The notes under the pieces were generated by a model that saw only the letters and a program-made list of their open reading frames with translations, ran no database searches and had not been told where the DNA came from. This document shows, one piece after another, positions 8,508-17,924 of a stretch of 31,326 nucleotides of DNA. Within the stretch, counting starts at the first letter, position 1. Each line of letters begins with the position of its first letter. The position numbers and the translations under genes are program-made. Source of the DNA: Pseudomonadota bacterium (GTDB lineage Bacteria > Pseudomonadota > Gammaproteobacteria > Steroidobacterales > Steroidobacteraceae); contig JAEWAF010000063.1 of the NCBI GenBank assembly GCA_023391815.1, forward strand, positions 1 to 31,326, read 5' to 3'.

Positions 8508-11500
8508 GCACGAACCCACGATCCACCTCTGAGACGCTCGGTGCATTGTCGAGCGACAAGGCCAGGCTGCTCCGCCTGATGTTGCAGCGACGCTCGGCAT
8601 CCGAGCACAACATTTTGCCTCGCGCACGCATGGCTCAAGCCGAAAGCGTCAGGCTGCCCGCTTCGTCCGCTCAACAGCGGCTCTGGTTCATCGATCAGTT
8701 GGAAGAAGGCTTCCCCGCCTATCACGTCGCGCTCGCCCTGCGGCTGCAAGGCACGCTCGACGAAGCAGCGCTGCGAACGACTTTGCAGGCGATAGTGCAG
8801 CGGCACGAAGCGCTACGCACGATATTCGTCCAGGTCGACGGCGCCCCTCATCAGCAAATCCTGGCGCAGGGGACCTTCCCACTCAACGTCATCGATCTGC
8901 GCGATGTCGCAGTGAGCGCGCGGCCCATGGAGATCCAGCGTCACAAGAACGAAGAGTTTGCCGAGCGCTTCGACTTGAGCCGGGGTCCACTGGTCCGCGG
9001 GCGCCTGCTGCGCCTGGCCGACCGGGATCAACTGCTCCTGATCACGATGCACCACATCGTTTCCGATGGTTGGTCGATGGGCGTGTTCCTGAACGAATTC
9101 CGCCAGCTGTACAGCGCGATTCGGCAAGGACGAGCTGCGGCGTTGGCGCCGTTGCCAATCCAGTACGGCGATTATTCGGAGTGGCATCGCGAATGGCTGC
9201 AAGGCGCGGTATTGGACAAACAGCTCAGCTACTGGAAGGAGCAATTGTCGGATTGCCCACCGCAGATCGAATTGCCAGCCGATCGCCCACGCCCGGCGGT
9301 GCAAAGTTATCGAGGCGGTAACGAGCGCTTCGTGCTCGACCCGATTCTGAGCCAGAAGCTGCGCGGTCTGGCGCGGAGTCAGGAAACGACATTATTCATG
9401 GTCTTGCTGGGCGCATGGTCGCTGCTGTTGTCGCGCTTGAGCGGCCAGGAAGACCTCGTCGTCGGCACTCCTGTCGCGAACCGTCCGCACACGCAGGTCG
9501 AGGAGTTGATCGGCTTCTTCGTCAACACGCTGGCTCTGCGTGTAAAGCCGGTTGCCGAGCTGTCCGTGCGAGCGTTTTACGAGCACATCAAGCAGGTGAC
9601 GCTCGGCGCGTTTTCGAATCAGGACGTGCCATTCGAGAAAGTGGTTGAGGCCGTGCAGCCCGAACGCAGTTTGAGCCGCAATCCGCTGTTCCAGACCATG
9701 TTCGCTTTGCAGAACGCGCCAAAGGCCGAGCTTCGGCTGCCTGATTTGACAGCCAGCACCGAACGTGCCGGCGACGAGCCGTCGCTTTTCGATGTCTTGC
9801 TGGTGATGCAAGAGAGCGGTGATGAGCTGTCGGGCGATGTGAGTTTCGCGCTCGATCTGTTCGATCACGAAACAGTGAACAGATGGCTCGATTGCTTCAA
9901 GGTATTGCTGGCGGCACTGACCGACGACCCGGATGCGCGCATCGGCAGCTTGCCGATCCTGACGAGCGATGAGCGACGACGCGTCGTGGCGGAATTCAAC
10001 GCCACCGAAGCGCCATTCCCGCAAGATAAAGCGGCGCATGAGTTGTTCGAGCTGCAAGTGGAGCGGTCGCCGAACGCGCTGATCATCGAACACGATGGAA
10101 TTCGTGTCAGCTACGCCGAGCTCAATGCCCGTGCCAACCAGCTCGCGCGCCACCTCGTCGATCAAGGAATCACGACCGGCGCCTACGTCCCCGTGATCAT
10201 GCCGCGCTCGCTGCAAATGTTGATTGCCGAGCTTGCAGTCCTCAAGTGCGGAGCTGCCTACGTTCCGATGGATCCTGCTCTGCCACCGGACCGGCTCGCA
10301 TTCATGGTTCGCGATTGCGGCGCTATCAAGGCGCTCACCGCTGGAACCGCGCCCGCGGGCCTCACTGACCTCGCGGTGGATTGGATCGACAGCGCCGATT
10401 GGGAAGGCCTGGGCCGATACTCTCAAGACAATCTCGCGGTGCCCAGCTCCGGCACCTCCGCTTGTTACGTGACATACACCTCCGGTTCCACTGGAACGCC
10501 CAAGGGCGTCATCGTTCCCCATCGGGGGATCAACCGCCTCATCATCAACGCTCAGTACGCCCGCATCGACTCGACGGACTGCGTTGCTCACATCAGCAAT
10601 CCCGCTTTCGACGCGTCGACGTTCGAGATCTGGGCGGCATTGTTGAATGGCGCGCGCCTGGTGATCGTGCCTCCGGCCGTGGTACTCGACGCCGCGAGCT
10701 TCGCCAAAGCCCTGCAAGCACATCGAATCACCGTGCTGTTTCTCACAGTGGGCTTGCTCAATCAGTATGTCGACGCGCTCGCCGGCGTCTTCGGCCAGCT
10801 CCGGTACTTGATCACGGGCGGCGATATCGTGGATCCCTCCGTGCTCAGACGCGTGCTGAATGATTGCCCCCCCGAGCACCTGCTCAATGCCTATGGCCCG
10901 ACGGAGTGCACGACATATGCCACGACTTATCGTGTCGAGGACGTGAGCGAGGATGCGCAATCCATCCCGATCGGGCGTCCGATCGGCAACACCCGGGTTT
11001 ATATCCTGGACAAACATCGGCAGCCGGTACCGATCGGCGTCACGGGCGAGCTCTACCTCGGTGGACCGGGCGTCGCACTGGGCTATTTGAATCGCGCACA
11101 GTTGACCGAAGAGCGTTTCATTGCCGATACGTTTGCCTCCGCACCAGGAGCGCGACTGTATCGGACTGGCGATCTGGGACGGTGGCGGGCGGATGGCAAC
11201 ATCGAGTTTCGTGGCCGCAACGATCAACAGGTCAAGATTCGCGGGTATCGAATCGAGCTCGGGGAAATCGAATCCCGCCTGGCTGCCCATCCCGCGGTGG
11301 CGGAGAGCGTGGTTCTGGCGCGCGAAGACGTTCCTGGCCAGAAACGCCTCGTGGCTTACTTCACGACCAGGGAAGAAGTCGTTCCTGGCGCCGATGAGTT
11401 GCGCGGCTTCCTCCGGAATACTCTGCCCGAATATATGTTGCCGAGCGCCTTTGTCGCGCTGGGACGCCTGCCGCTCAATGCCAGCGGCAAGGTGGATCGC

Positions 11501-14500
11501 CGCGCTCTGCAAGCTCCGCAAATCGAGGCGTACGCCAGTCAACCGCACGAGCCACCCCGCGGCGAAGTGGAGCGAGCTCTCGCCGACATATGGCGTGATC
11601 TATTGCGTGTCGATCGCGTCGGGCGCCATGACAACTTCTTCGAGCTGGGCGGCCACTCGCTGCTGATGGTGCAAATGATGGAACGGCTCCGCCGCGCCGG
11701 GCTGGATGCCAAAGTGCGGAGTATCTATGAAAGCACGTCGCTTGCCGATCTGGCGCGCACGCTGGTCGCGCAAGGACCTGAAACCGGCCACATTCCAGCC
11801 AATCTGATCGTGGCCGGCTGTACCTCCATCACTCCGGAAATGCTGCCGCTGGTTTGCCTCGATTCATCGCAAATCGGGACGATCGTGAGCTGCGTTCCCG
11901 GCGGTACAGCGAACGTTCAGGACATCTACCCGCTGGCACCGCTGCAAGAGGGAATATTATTTCATCATTTGCTGGACCCGTCGGGCGTCGACCCTTACGT
12001 GTTGCCGACACTGATCGAGACCCCGTCGCGACAGAAGCTCGATGAACTCATTTCGGCACTGCAAGCCGTCATCGATCGGCACGACATCCTGCGCACGGCA
12101 GTGCTTTGGGAGAACCTGCCGCAGCCGGTGCAGGTGGTGTATCGGAAAGCGACCTTACCGGTTACAGAAGTCTTTCTGGATCCCGCGATCGATCCTGTCG
12201 CCCAGATGACGGCTCGAATGAATCTCGAGCATCGACGCCTGACTCTAAGTACGGCGCCGCTCATGTGGCTGGAGGTCGCGGCCGCTCCTCATGGCACACA
12301 GTGGTATGCGCTGCTCTACATGCATCACGTGGTTTGCGACCACGAGTCCCACGATCAAATGTTCTCGGAGGTGATTGCGCACATCGAGGGCCGCGAGCAT
12401 GCGCTACCCCAGCCCATGCCCTATCGAAACCACGTAGCGCAAACAGTTTCGCACGCGAGAACGCACGACGCAGAGGCATACTTCCGTTCGAAACTCGCGG
12501 ATGTCGATGAGCCCACGGTGCCGTTCGGTTTGAGTGACGCACATGCAGGCGGCCTGCGCATCGAACAGGCGCATGATCAACTCGCTTCCGAGCTGGCGCA
12601 GCAAGTTCGCGCGCTGTCACGCAAGCTCGCCGTCAGCCCCGCAACGCTGTTTCACTCGGCTTGGGCATTGGTTCTGTCGCATACGAGCAATCGCGATGAC
12701 GTCGTCTTCGGCAGCGTGCTGCTCGGTCGGATGCAAGGCAGCGCCGGCGCTCAGCGAACGCTCGGTATGTTCATCAATACGCTGCCCTTGCGGATCAAGC
12801 TGCGTGACATCGGCGCCAAGGAACTGGTGCAGCAGACCCAGCGCGAACTGAAGGAGCTGTTGAGTCACGAGCAGGCTTCGCTTGCCACCGCGCAACGCTG
12901 CACCGGACTGAGTGGGACGAGCTCACCGTTCACGACATTGCTGAACTACCGTCATAGCGGCGCGGATATCAAAGGCGAGCTCGCTGCCGTCGGCGTCACC
13001 GTGCTGGCCCACACGAGCTGGACGAATTATCCCATCATGGTGGCTATCGATGACCTCGGCGCCGGCTTTGCCCTGAGCGCCAAGACCGATCAGTGCATCG
13101 ACCCGCGGCGGTTACTTCGTTATCTGGCGACCGCGATACGCTCTGTCGTCGATGCCGTGGAGAGCGCACCTGAAACACCGGCGCTCACCCTACGTATCCT
13201 TCCAGAGGAGGAGTGTCACGAAGTGATACGGGCGTTCAATGCCACTCACGCCACGTATTCGCGAGAGCGTCTGATACACCACCTGTTCGAAGCGAGAGCC
13301 GAGCGATCTCCCGATGCCATCGCAGTCGAACACAACAGTTGCAAGTTGAGCTATGCAGACCTCAATCATCGAGCCAATCAACTGGCGCGGTACTTGCGAA
13401 CTCGCAACGTGGGTGTAAACACTCTCGTCGGCATTTGCGTGGAGCGCAGTCCGGACATGCTGGTGGGCTTACTCGGCATTCTCAAGGCTGGTGCCGCCTA
13501 TGTACCTCTCGATCCAACCTATCCCGGCGAACGTCTCCAGTACATGCTCGACGACGCCGCTCCGCGCATCGTTCTTACTCAGCGATCGACGGCTGCCACC
13601 CTCCCTGCCACTTCGTCCGAGCTGATAACACTCGACGAAATACAGGGCCAGATCTCGCGCTACGCGGGAGACAACCTTTCCTGCGGGGAGGTCGGCGGGT
13701 CACCTGACAGTCTGGTCTATGTGATCTACACGTCCGGCTCGACGGGTCAGCCCAAAGGCACCGAGATGCCTCACGGCGCGATGGTGAATCTCGTTACGTG
13801 GCATCAGCAGACATTGCCGTGCTCGACTGGAGAAAAGGTACTGCAGTTCGCTGCCTTGAGCTTCGACGTGGCATTCCAGGAGATGTTCTCCACATTGAGT
13901 TTCGGCGGCACTGTCGTGTTGCTGGACGAATCGGTACGGCGAGATCCGGTCATGCTGCTGGACCTGCTGGGCACGCGGCAGATCAACCGATTGTTCGTGC
14001 CGCCGCTCATGCTGCAAAGCCTGGCGGAATCCTTCAATCCAGAGCAAGCCACGACCCTTTGCCCGCTTCGGGATATCGTCACCGCCGGCGAGCAACTGCG
14101 TATCAGCGCGGAGATCGTCCGCCTGTTCAAGCATTTGCCGGAATGCCGGCTTCACAATCATTATGGGCCCACCGAGACGCACGTGGTGACCTCTCTCACT
14201 TTGAGCGATGGCCCGGAGCATTGGCCCAAGTTGCCTAGCATCGGCCGACCGATTGCCAACACGCAGATCTATATACTGAACGAACAACGGCAGCCGGTGC
14301 CTGTCGGTGTGTCCGGCGAGATATACATCGGCGGGGCCAATGTCGCACGCGGCTATAAAGGTCGGTCTGCTTTGACGACACATCGCTTCGTCCCGGATCC
14401 GTACGCCGGTCCCGGAGCTAGAATGTACAAGACCGGCGACCTCGGGCGCTGGCACGCGGACGGCACCATCGAATATCTCGGGCGCAATGACGCTCAGGTA

Positions 14501-15100
14501 AAGATTCGCGGTTATCGTATCGAGCTCGGCGAGATCGAAGCACAGCTGGCGCGCCATCCGCTCATCAAACAATCGGTCGTCACCGCGCGCGAAGCACCTC
14601 ACGGCGGCAAGTGCCTGGTCGCCTATCTGACGACTCATGATGGCACTGCCGTGGCAATAGATCAGTTGCGCGATCATGTGAAGAGCGCTCTGCCCGAACA
14701 GATGGTGCCGAGCGCGTTTGTGTTCTTGAATGAGCTCCCCGTCACCAGTAGCGGCAAGCTCGATCGTCGTCGACTGCCCGATCCCGACATGAATGCGTAC
14801 GCGGTTCAGGCGTACGAGCCACCGCAAGGTCGTATCGAGGAATCACTGGCGGCGATCTGGCGCGAGTTGCTGCGAGTCGAACGCGTTGGCCGCCATGATC
14901 ACTTCTTTGAGCTGGGCGGCCATTCGTTACTTGCCATGAAGCTCGCGGGACGCATCGCCGAGAGACTACGCAGCCGGATCGCGGTGCCCGCCGTATTCCG
15001 ATTTCCGTCGTTGCAAGCGATGGCACAGCTCATCGAGTCGCTGCAGGTCACTGACACCGCCCCGGCAGCGGGAGCGGAGCTGGAAGAGGGCTTCGTATGA
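8504..15100 (+). CDS. Nonribosomal peptide synthetase 2, two modules: C-A(aliphatic)-T-E/C-A(Pro)-T
   Basis: Second assembly-line protein (2198 aa), same C-A-T-E/C-A-T order as NRPS 1. GTG start with an AGGAG box 7 bases upstream; its GTGA overlaps the NRPS 1 stop. Residues 1-35 form a basic, probably helical segment suited to docking onto the NRPS 1 tail. C3 (about 50-486) has an intact HHIVSDG at 183-189 and looks like an LCL domain, so Glu stays L. A3 (510-993) reads DAFFIGATYK, nearest to Ile/Val-type pockets but not an exact code known to me. T3 Ser is 1052. The E/C domain (1105-1565) has HHLLDPSGVD (1154) and HHVVCDH (1274-1280), so residue 3 should become D. A4 (1590-2083) reads DVQLVAHVVK, one change from the classic Pro code. 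T4 Ser is 2141. There is no thioesterase or reductase after T4. The tail ends in an acidic segment (ELEEGFV) that could be the short linear motif recognised by the docking domain of the next protein. Confidence 0.94.
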   Translation: MSTNPRSTSETLGALSSDKARLLRLMLQRRSASEHNILPRARMAQAESVRLPASSAQQRLWFIDQLEEGFPAYHVALALRLQGTLDEAALRTTLQAIVQRHEALRTIFVQVDGAPHQQILAQGTFPLNVIDLRDVAVSARPMEIQRHKNEEFAERFDLSRGPLVRGRLLRLADRDQLLLITMHHIVSDGWSMGVFLNEFRQLYSAIRQGRAAALAPLPIQYGDYSEWHREWLQGAVLDKQLSYWKEQLSDCPPQIELPADRPRPAVQSYRGGNERFVLDPILSQKLRGLARSQETTLFMVLLGAWSLLLSRLSGQEDLVVGTPVANRPHTQVEELIGFFVNTLALRVKPVAELSVRAFYEHIKQVTLGAFSNQDVPFEKVVEAVQPERSLSRNPLFQTMFALQNAPKAELRLPDLTASTERAGDEPSLFDVLLVMQESGDELSGDVSFALDLFDHETVNRWLDCFKVLLAALTDDPDARIGSLPILTSDERRRVVAEFNATEAPFPQDKAAHELFELQVERSPNALIIEHDGIRVSYAELNARANQLARHLVDQGITTGAYVPVIMPRSLQMLIAELAVLKCGAAYVPMDPALPPDRLAFMVRDCGAIKALTAGTAPAGLTDLAVDWIDSADWEGLGRYSQDNLAVPSSGTSACYVTYTSGSTGTPKGVIVPHRGINRLIINAQYARIDSTDCVAHISNPAFDASTFEIWAALLNGARLVIVPPAVVLDAASFAKALQAHRITVLFLTVGLLNQYVDALAGVFGQLRYLITGGDIVDPSVLRRVLNDCPPEHLLNAYGPTECTTYATTYRVEDVSEDAQSIPIGRPIGNTRVYILDKHRQPVPIGVTGELYLGGPGVALGYLNRAQLTEERFIADTFASAPGARLYRTGDLGRWRADGNIEFRGRNDQQVKIRGYRIELGEIESRLAAHPAVAESVVLAREDVPGQKRLVAYFTTREEVVPGADELRGFLRNTLPEYMLPSAFVALGRLPLNASGKVDRRALQAPQIEAYASQPHEPPRGEVERALADIWRDLLRVDRVGRHDNFFELGGHSLLMVQMMERLRRAGLDAKVRSIYESTSLADLARTLVAQGPETGHIPANLIVAGCTSITPEMLPLVCLDSSQIGTIVSCVPGGTANVQDIYPLAPLQEGILFHHLLDPSGVDPYVLPTLIETPSRQKLDELISALQAVIDRHDILRTAVLWENLPQPVQVVYRKATLPVTEVFLDPAIDPVAQMTARMNLEHRRLTLSTAPLMWLEVAAAPHGTQWYALLYMHHVVCDHESHDQMFSEVIAHIEGREHALPQPMPYRNHVAQTVSHARTHDAEAYFRSKLADVDEPTVPFGLSDAHAGGLRIEQAHDQLASELAQQVRALSRKLAVSPATLFHSAWALVLSHTSNRDDVVFGSVLLGRMQGSAGAQRTLGMFINTLPLRIKLRDIGAKELVQQTQRELKELLSHEQASLATAQRCTGLSGTSSPFTTLLNYRHSGADIKGELAAVGVTVLAHTSWTNYPIMVAIDDLGAGFALSAKTDQCIDPRRLLRYLATAIRSVVDAVESAPETPALTLRILPEEECHEVIRAFNATHATYSRERLIHHLFEARAERSPDAIAVEHNSCKLSYADLNHRANQLARYLRTRNVGVNTLVGICVERSPDMLVGLLGILKAGAAYVPLDPTYPGERLQYMLDDAAPRIVLTQRSTAATLPATSSELITLDEIQGQISRYAGDNLSCGEVGGSPDSLVYVIYTSGSTGQPKGTEMPHGAMVNLVTWHQQTLPCSTGEKVLQFAALSFDVAFQEMFSTLSFGGTVVLLDESVRRDPVMLLDLLGTRQINRLFVPPLMLQSLAESFNPEQATTLCPLRDIVTAGEQLRISAEIVRLFKHLPECRLHNHYGPTETHVVTSLTLSDGPEHWPKLPSIGRPIANTQIYILNEQRQPVPVGVSGEIYIGGANVARGYKGRSALTTHRFVPDPYAGPGARMYKTGDLGRWHADGTIEYLGRNDAQVKIRGYRIELGEIEAQLARHPLIKQSVVTAREAPHGGKCLVAYLTTHDGTAVAIDQLRDHVKSALPEQMVPSAFVFLNELPVTSSGKLDRRRLPDPDMNAYAVQAYEPPQGRIEESLAAIWRELLRVERVGRHDHFFELGGHSLLAMKLAGRIAERLRSRIAVPAVFRFPSLQAMAQLIESLQVTDTAPAAGAELEEGFV

Positions 15101-16659
15101 GCATGCTGTCATCGGCGCAACAGCCGGTCACGGCGCAGGCCGTTGAAGTTTTGACTCAACTTCACCGCAAAGGCGTCAAGCTTTGGGAGGAAGAGGGCCG
15201 CCTGCGCTATCGCGTGGTCAAAGGCACGTTGAATCGCGACGATCTGCAAACGCTCAGCGAGCACAAGGGCGAGATCCTGGCGTTGCTCGCGAGCATGCAG
15301 CTGCACAGCCTGTCGATCAAGCCGCGCGAGCAAATGGGCCTGTTGCCGTTGTCCTATTCGCAGCTCTCCCATTGGCATCGATATCGGTTGGGCGAGCGGC
15401 AGCACCTGCGGCAGCTGGCTTGCGCAACTCGCTTGTCCGGGCTTCTATGTATAAAAGCGCTTCGGGACAGCTTTGCGAGTCTGTTTCAACGGCACGACGC
15501 ATTGCGCACGAGCATCCACGTCATCGATGGCACGCCCCTGCAACGGATCGATCGGGTCGCGAATCACGAGCTCGAGGTGCTCGATCTAAGCGCCCTGAGC
15601 GCCGACTCGCGAGACGCTGAAGTGCGACGGCACGTCGAGAGCTTTATCGGTCAGCTCATCGATGTCACGACAGCGCCGCTGTTCGGCGCCTTGCTGCTTC
15701 GACTGAGCGATCATGAGCACGTATTGGTCGTGACCATGGAGCATATGATCTCCGATGGCATCTCGCTGAACATCTTCATGACAGAGCTGTTCGAGATCTA
15801 CGAAGGCTTCGCACTCCATCGTACAGTCGCGCTGCCATCGCTGCCGCTACAGTTTCCAGACTACGCGTGTTGGCAACGAGATGCCGAGCGAGGCTGGATC
15901 GAAGCTCGTGCGCGGCAGTTGTCCAGATATCTCTCCTCCACCGCACCTGTGCGGTTCCCCGCCGAGAACGGCGAGCATCCCTCGAAGAACGGCTGGGGAG
16001 TGGCGCCTGTCACTATCGATCAGCAACTTCGTCACAACTTGCGGTCGTGGTGTCAGAAGAACGGTGTGACTTTAGCGATGACCGTGTTTGCTGCTTACGC
16101 CGCGCTGATCCTGAGGTGGTGCAAGTCAGACGAGATGGTAATCCGGCACGTGGCCGACGGCCGCATCACGGCGCCACTGCAGAACGCGATTGGCTATTTC
16201 GCGTACCTGATGTTCCTGAAGGTCTCGGTGCAACAGGAGGACACTCCGCGCGAGCTCATCCGGCGCGTTACCGAGGAGTATTGTAGCGCCCAAGAGCACC
16301 CGCATCTGGGATGCATCGAGGCCCAGCCCTCCTTGCCTGAGTTCGGGCGTGGCTTCGGATTCAATTGGGTGCCCGCGGCCGAGCGCATTGTCGAGACTCG
16401 GGCGGCTCGCTCGCTACAACGCTCGCCGTTCTCTTTCGAACATCCGATCCTGCACAATTTCGATCAGGATCTGCAGCCGTTCGCGCTCTTCTACGATACC
16501 GAAGAAGGAATTACGGGAGGCGTGCACTACCCCCGAGCGCACATCTCGCACCGGACGATGAGCCGCTTCTCCCGTTGCCTGGTCGAGCTGCTCGCGGCCT
16601 TCGTCGCCCGGCCAGAGATACGAATCGTCGACATCCCGCTCGAACCGCCGATGTCATGA
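15097..16659 (+). CDS. Free-standing condensation protein with TubC-type N-terminal docking domain
   Basis: A 520-residue protein made of an N-terminal TubC_N-like (beta-hairpin docking) domain at about residues 12-60 and one condensation domain at about 80-510. The docking part has the LTQLHRKGVKLW...LRYRVVKG pattern of that family. The active-site motif reads EHMISDG (215-221): the first His is replaced by Glu, but the catalytic second His216 and Asp220-Gly221 are kept, so activity is expected. No adenylation or carrier domain follows. Because the assembly line lacks a thioesterase, this protein is the best candidate for the release step, joining the Pro-bound peptide to a free amine or cyclising it; the acceptor is unknown. 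It starts inside the NRPS 2 stop (ATGA) and its own end overlaps the MFS gene the same way, so all four should be co-translated. Confidence 0.88.
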   Translation: MSMLSSAQQPVTAQAVEVLTQLHRKGVKLWEEEGRLRYRVVKGTLNRDDLQTLSEHKGEILALLASMQLHSLSIKPREQMGLLPLSYSQLSHWHRYRLGERQHLRQLACATRLSGLLCIKALRDSFASLFQRHDALRTSIHVIDGTPLQRIDRVANHELEVLDLSALSADSRDAEVRRHVESFIGQLIDVTTAPLFGALLLRLSDHEHVLVVTMEHMISDGISLNIFMTELFEIYEGFALHRTVALPSLPLQFPDYACWQRDAERGWIEARARQLSRYLSSTAPVRFPAENGEHPSKNGWGVAPVTIDQQLRHNLRSWCQKNGVTLAMTVFAAYAALILRWCKSDEMVIRHVADGRITAPLQNAIGYFAYLMFLKVSVQQEDTPRELIRRVTEEYCSAQEHPHLGCIEAQPSLPEFGRGFGFNWVPAAERIVETRAARSLQRSPFSFEHPILHNFDQDLQPFALFYDTEEGITGGVHYPRAHISHRTMSRFSRCLVELLAAFVARPEIRIVDIPLEPPMS

Positions 16660-17924
16660 ACACAGTGGTCGTTCTCGACGAGCGCCGTTGTTATCTGGCC
16701 TTATCGGTCGTATGCGTCGGCGTACTGATGAATTCCTTGAATTCGACCATCGTCAGCGTCGCGCTCCCGACCATCGGCGCGGAACTCGGCTTCAGTAGCA
16801 ACTCATTGGCCTGGGTCGTCAACGCTTACCTCGTCGCCTACGGCAGTTGTTTGCTGCTGGCCGGGCGGCTTGGCGATCTGTTCGGCCACCGTAACATGCT
16901 CGGTGCGGGAGCCGCTCTGTTCGCAACCTCCTCGCTCGCTTGCGGACTCGCGCACACGCCTGGATTGCTCATCGGCGCGCGGGCACTGCAAGGAGTCGGT
17001 GGCGCGATGATCTCCGCTATAGGGCTTTCTTTGATCGCCAAGATCTTTCTAGCCGTGGATAAGCGGGCAATGGCCTTGGGCGCGTATGCGCTGGTCAGTG
17101 CTAGCGGCAGCAGCGCGGGCATGTTGCTTGGTGGCGTCATGACCAGCGAGCTGAACTGGCAGTGGACATTTCTAGTGCACGTTCCAGTGGGGATCGGTCT
17201 GTGCATGTGCTGCCTCATGGTGTTGCCCACCGATTCGCGCACCATGAGCAACGGCCCGCGGGAGCTGATCCCTCTGTGTCTATTTCGCAAGTACAGCTTG
17301 CTTCTGGCTGCCTGTGCCGGTGCGCTGTTATCGACCGTAGCGCTCACGTGGACGTTCTTCTCCGCGCTTTACCTGCAACGACTCCTGCACTGGAGCGCTC
17401 TGCAAACGGGGCTGATCTTCGTTCCAGCGAACGTGGCGACGGCGATCGCCTCTTTCGCTCTCACCCCACGCATGATTGCTCGCTTCGGCATTGGCCCGCC
17501 GCTGTTTCATGGTTTCGCGCTAGCCGCAGTGGGCTTACTAATGCTCGATGCGAGACTCACGGCCACGGCCGAACCAGTCGATGTCTTGCCAGGGATGCTA
17601 CTCATCGGTCTCGGCATAGGCCTGACCTACAGCCCCACGATTTTGGGCGCGCTCCGGGACACCGCCACCGCTCAGGCAGGCACAGTCTCGGGGATCATCA
17701 ACACCGCGTTCGCGGTCGGGGGCGCCATCGGCCTGGCTGTTCTGGTCTCGATTGCCACAGCCAGATCCGATGAGCTGCTCAGCGTGGGAGCGACGCTGCC
17801 AGTGGCGCTCGAAGCCGGCTACCAGCGAGCATTCCACAGCGGAGCGATGCTCGCCGCGACCGGCTGTCTGATCGGCGCGATGCTTCTCAAAAGCAAACAT
17901 CGCGCGACCGCCTCGCGAAATTAA
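16656..17924 (+). CDS. MFS transporter, DHA2 (EmrB/QacA-like), probable peptide exporter
   Basis: A 422-residue inner-membrane protein of the major facilitator superfamily. The N-terminal half shows the DHA drug/H+ antiporter signatures: LNSTIVSVALPTIG in helix 1, the motif-A loop GRLGDLFGHRN, RALQGVGGAMI, and a motif-C-like GSSAGMLLGGVMT. DHA2 members usually have 14 helices and more than 450 residues. Here the loop after helix 6 (LPTDSR) runs almost directly into the LFRK segment, so the two central extra helices appear to be missing, giving about 12. The start ATG 16656 overlaps the stop of the condensation gene (ATGA). Position at the end of the NRPS operon suggests export of, or self-protection against, the peptide. 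Its stop codon overlaps that of the convergent dipeptide epimerase. The frame is open further upstream, but that part lies inside the condensation gene. Confidence 0.9.
   Translation: MNTVVVLDERRCYLALSVVCVGVLMNSLNSTIVSVALPTIGAELGFSSNSLAWVVNAYLVAYGSCLLLAGRLGDLFGHRNMLGAGAALFATSSLACGLAHTPGLLIGARALQGVGGAMISAIGLSLIAKIFLAVDKRAMALGAYALVSASGSSAGMLLGGVMTSELNWQWTFLVHVPVGIGLCMCCLMVLPTDSRTMSNGPRELIPLCLFRKYSLLLAACAGALLSTVALTWTFFSALYLQRLLHWSALQTGLIFVPANVATAIASFALTPRMIARFGIGPPLFHGFALAAVGLLMLDARLTATAEPVDVLPGMLLIGLGIGLTYSPTILGALRDTATAQAGTVSGIINTAFAVGGAIGLAVLVSIATARSDELLSVGATLPVALEAGYQRAFHSGAMLAATGCLIGAMLLKSKHRATASRN

Noticed and set aside
9392..11548. 718-codon open frame on the minus strand
   Set aside because: It lies wholly antisense to NRPS 2, its translation has no recognisable domain, and such long antisense frames are common in GC-rich genes.
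13700..14827. 375-codon open frame on the minus strand
   Set aside because: Antisense to the Pro module of NRPS 2, with no protein-family features.
16365..16655. Longer N-terminus for the MFS exporter
   Set aside because: This segment overlaps the end of the condensation gene and is not membrane-like; helix 1 begins shortly after ATG 16656.
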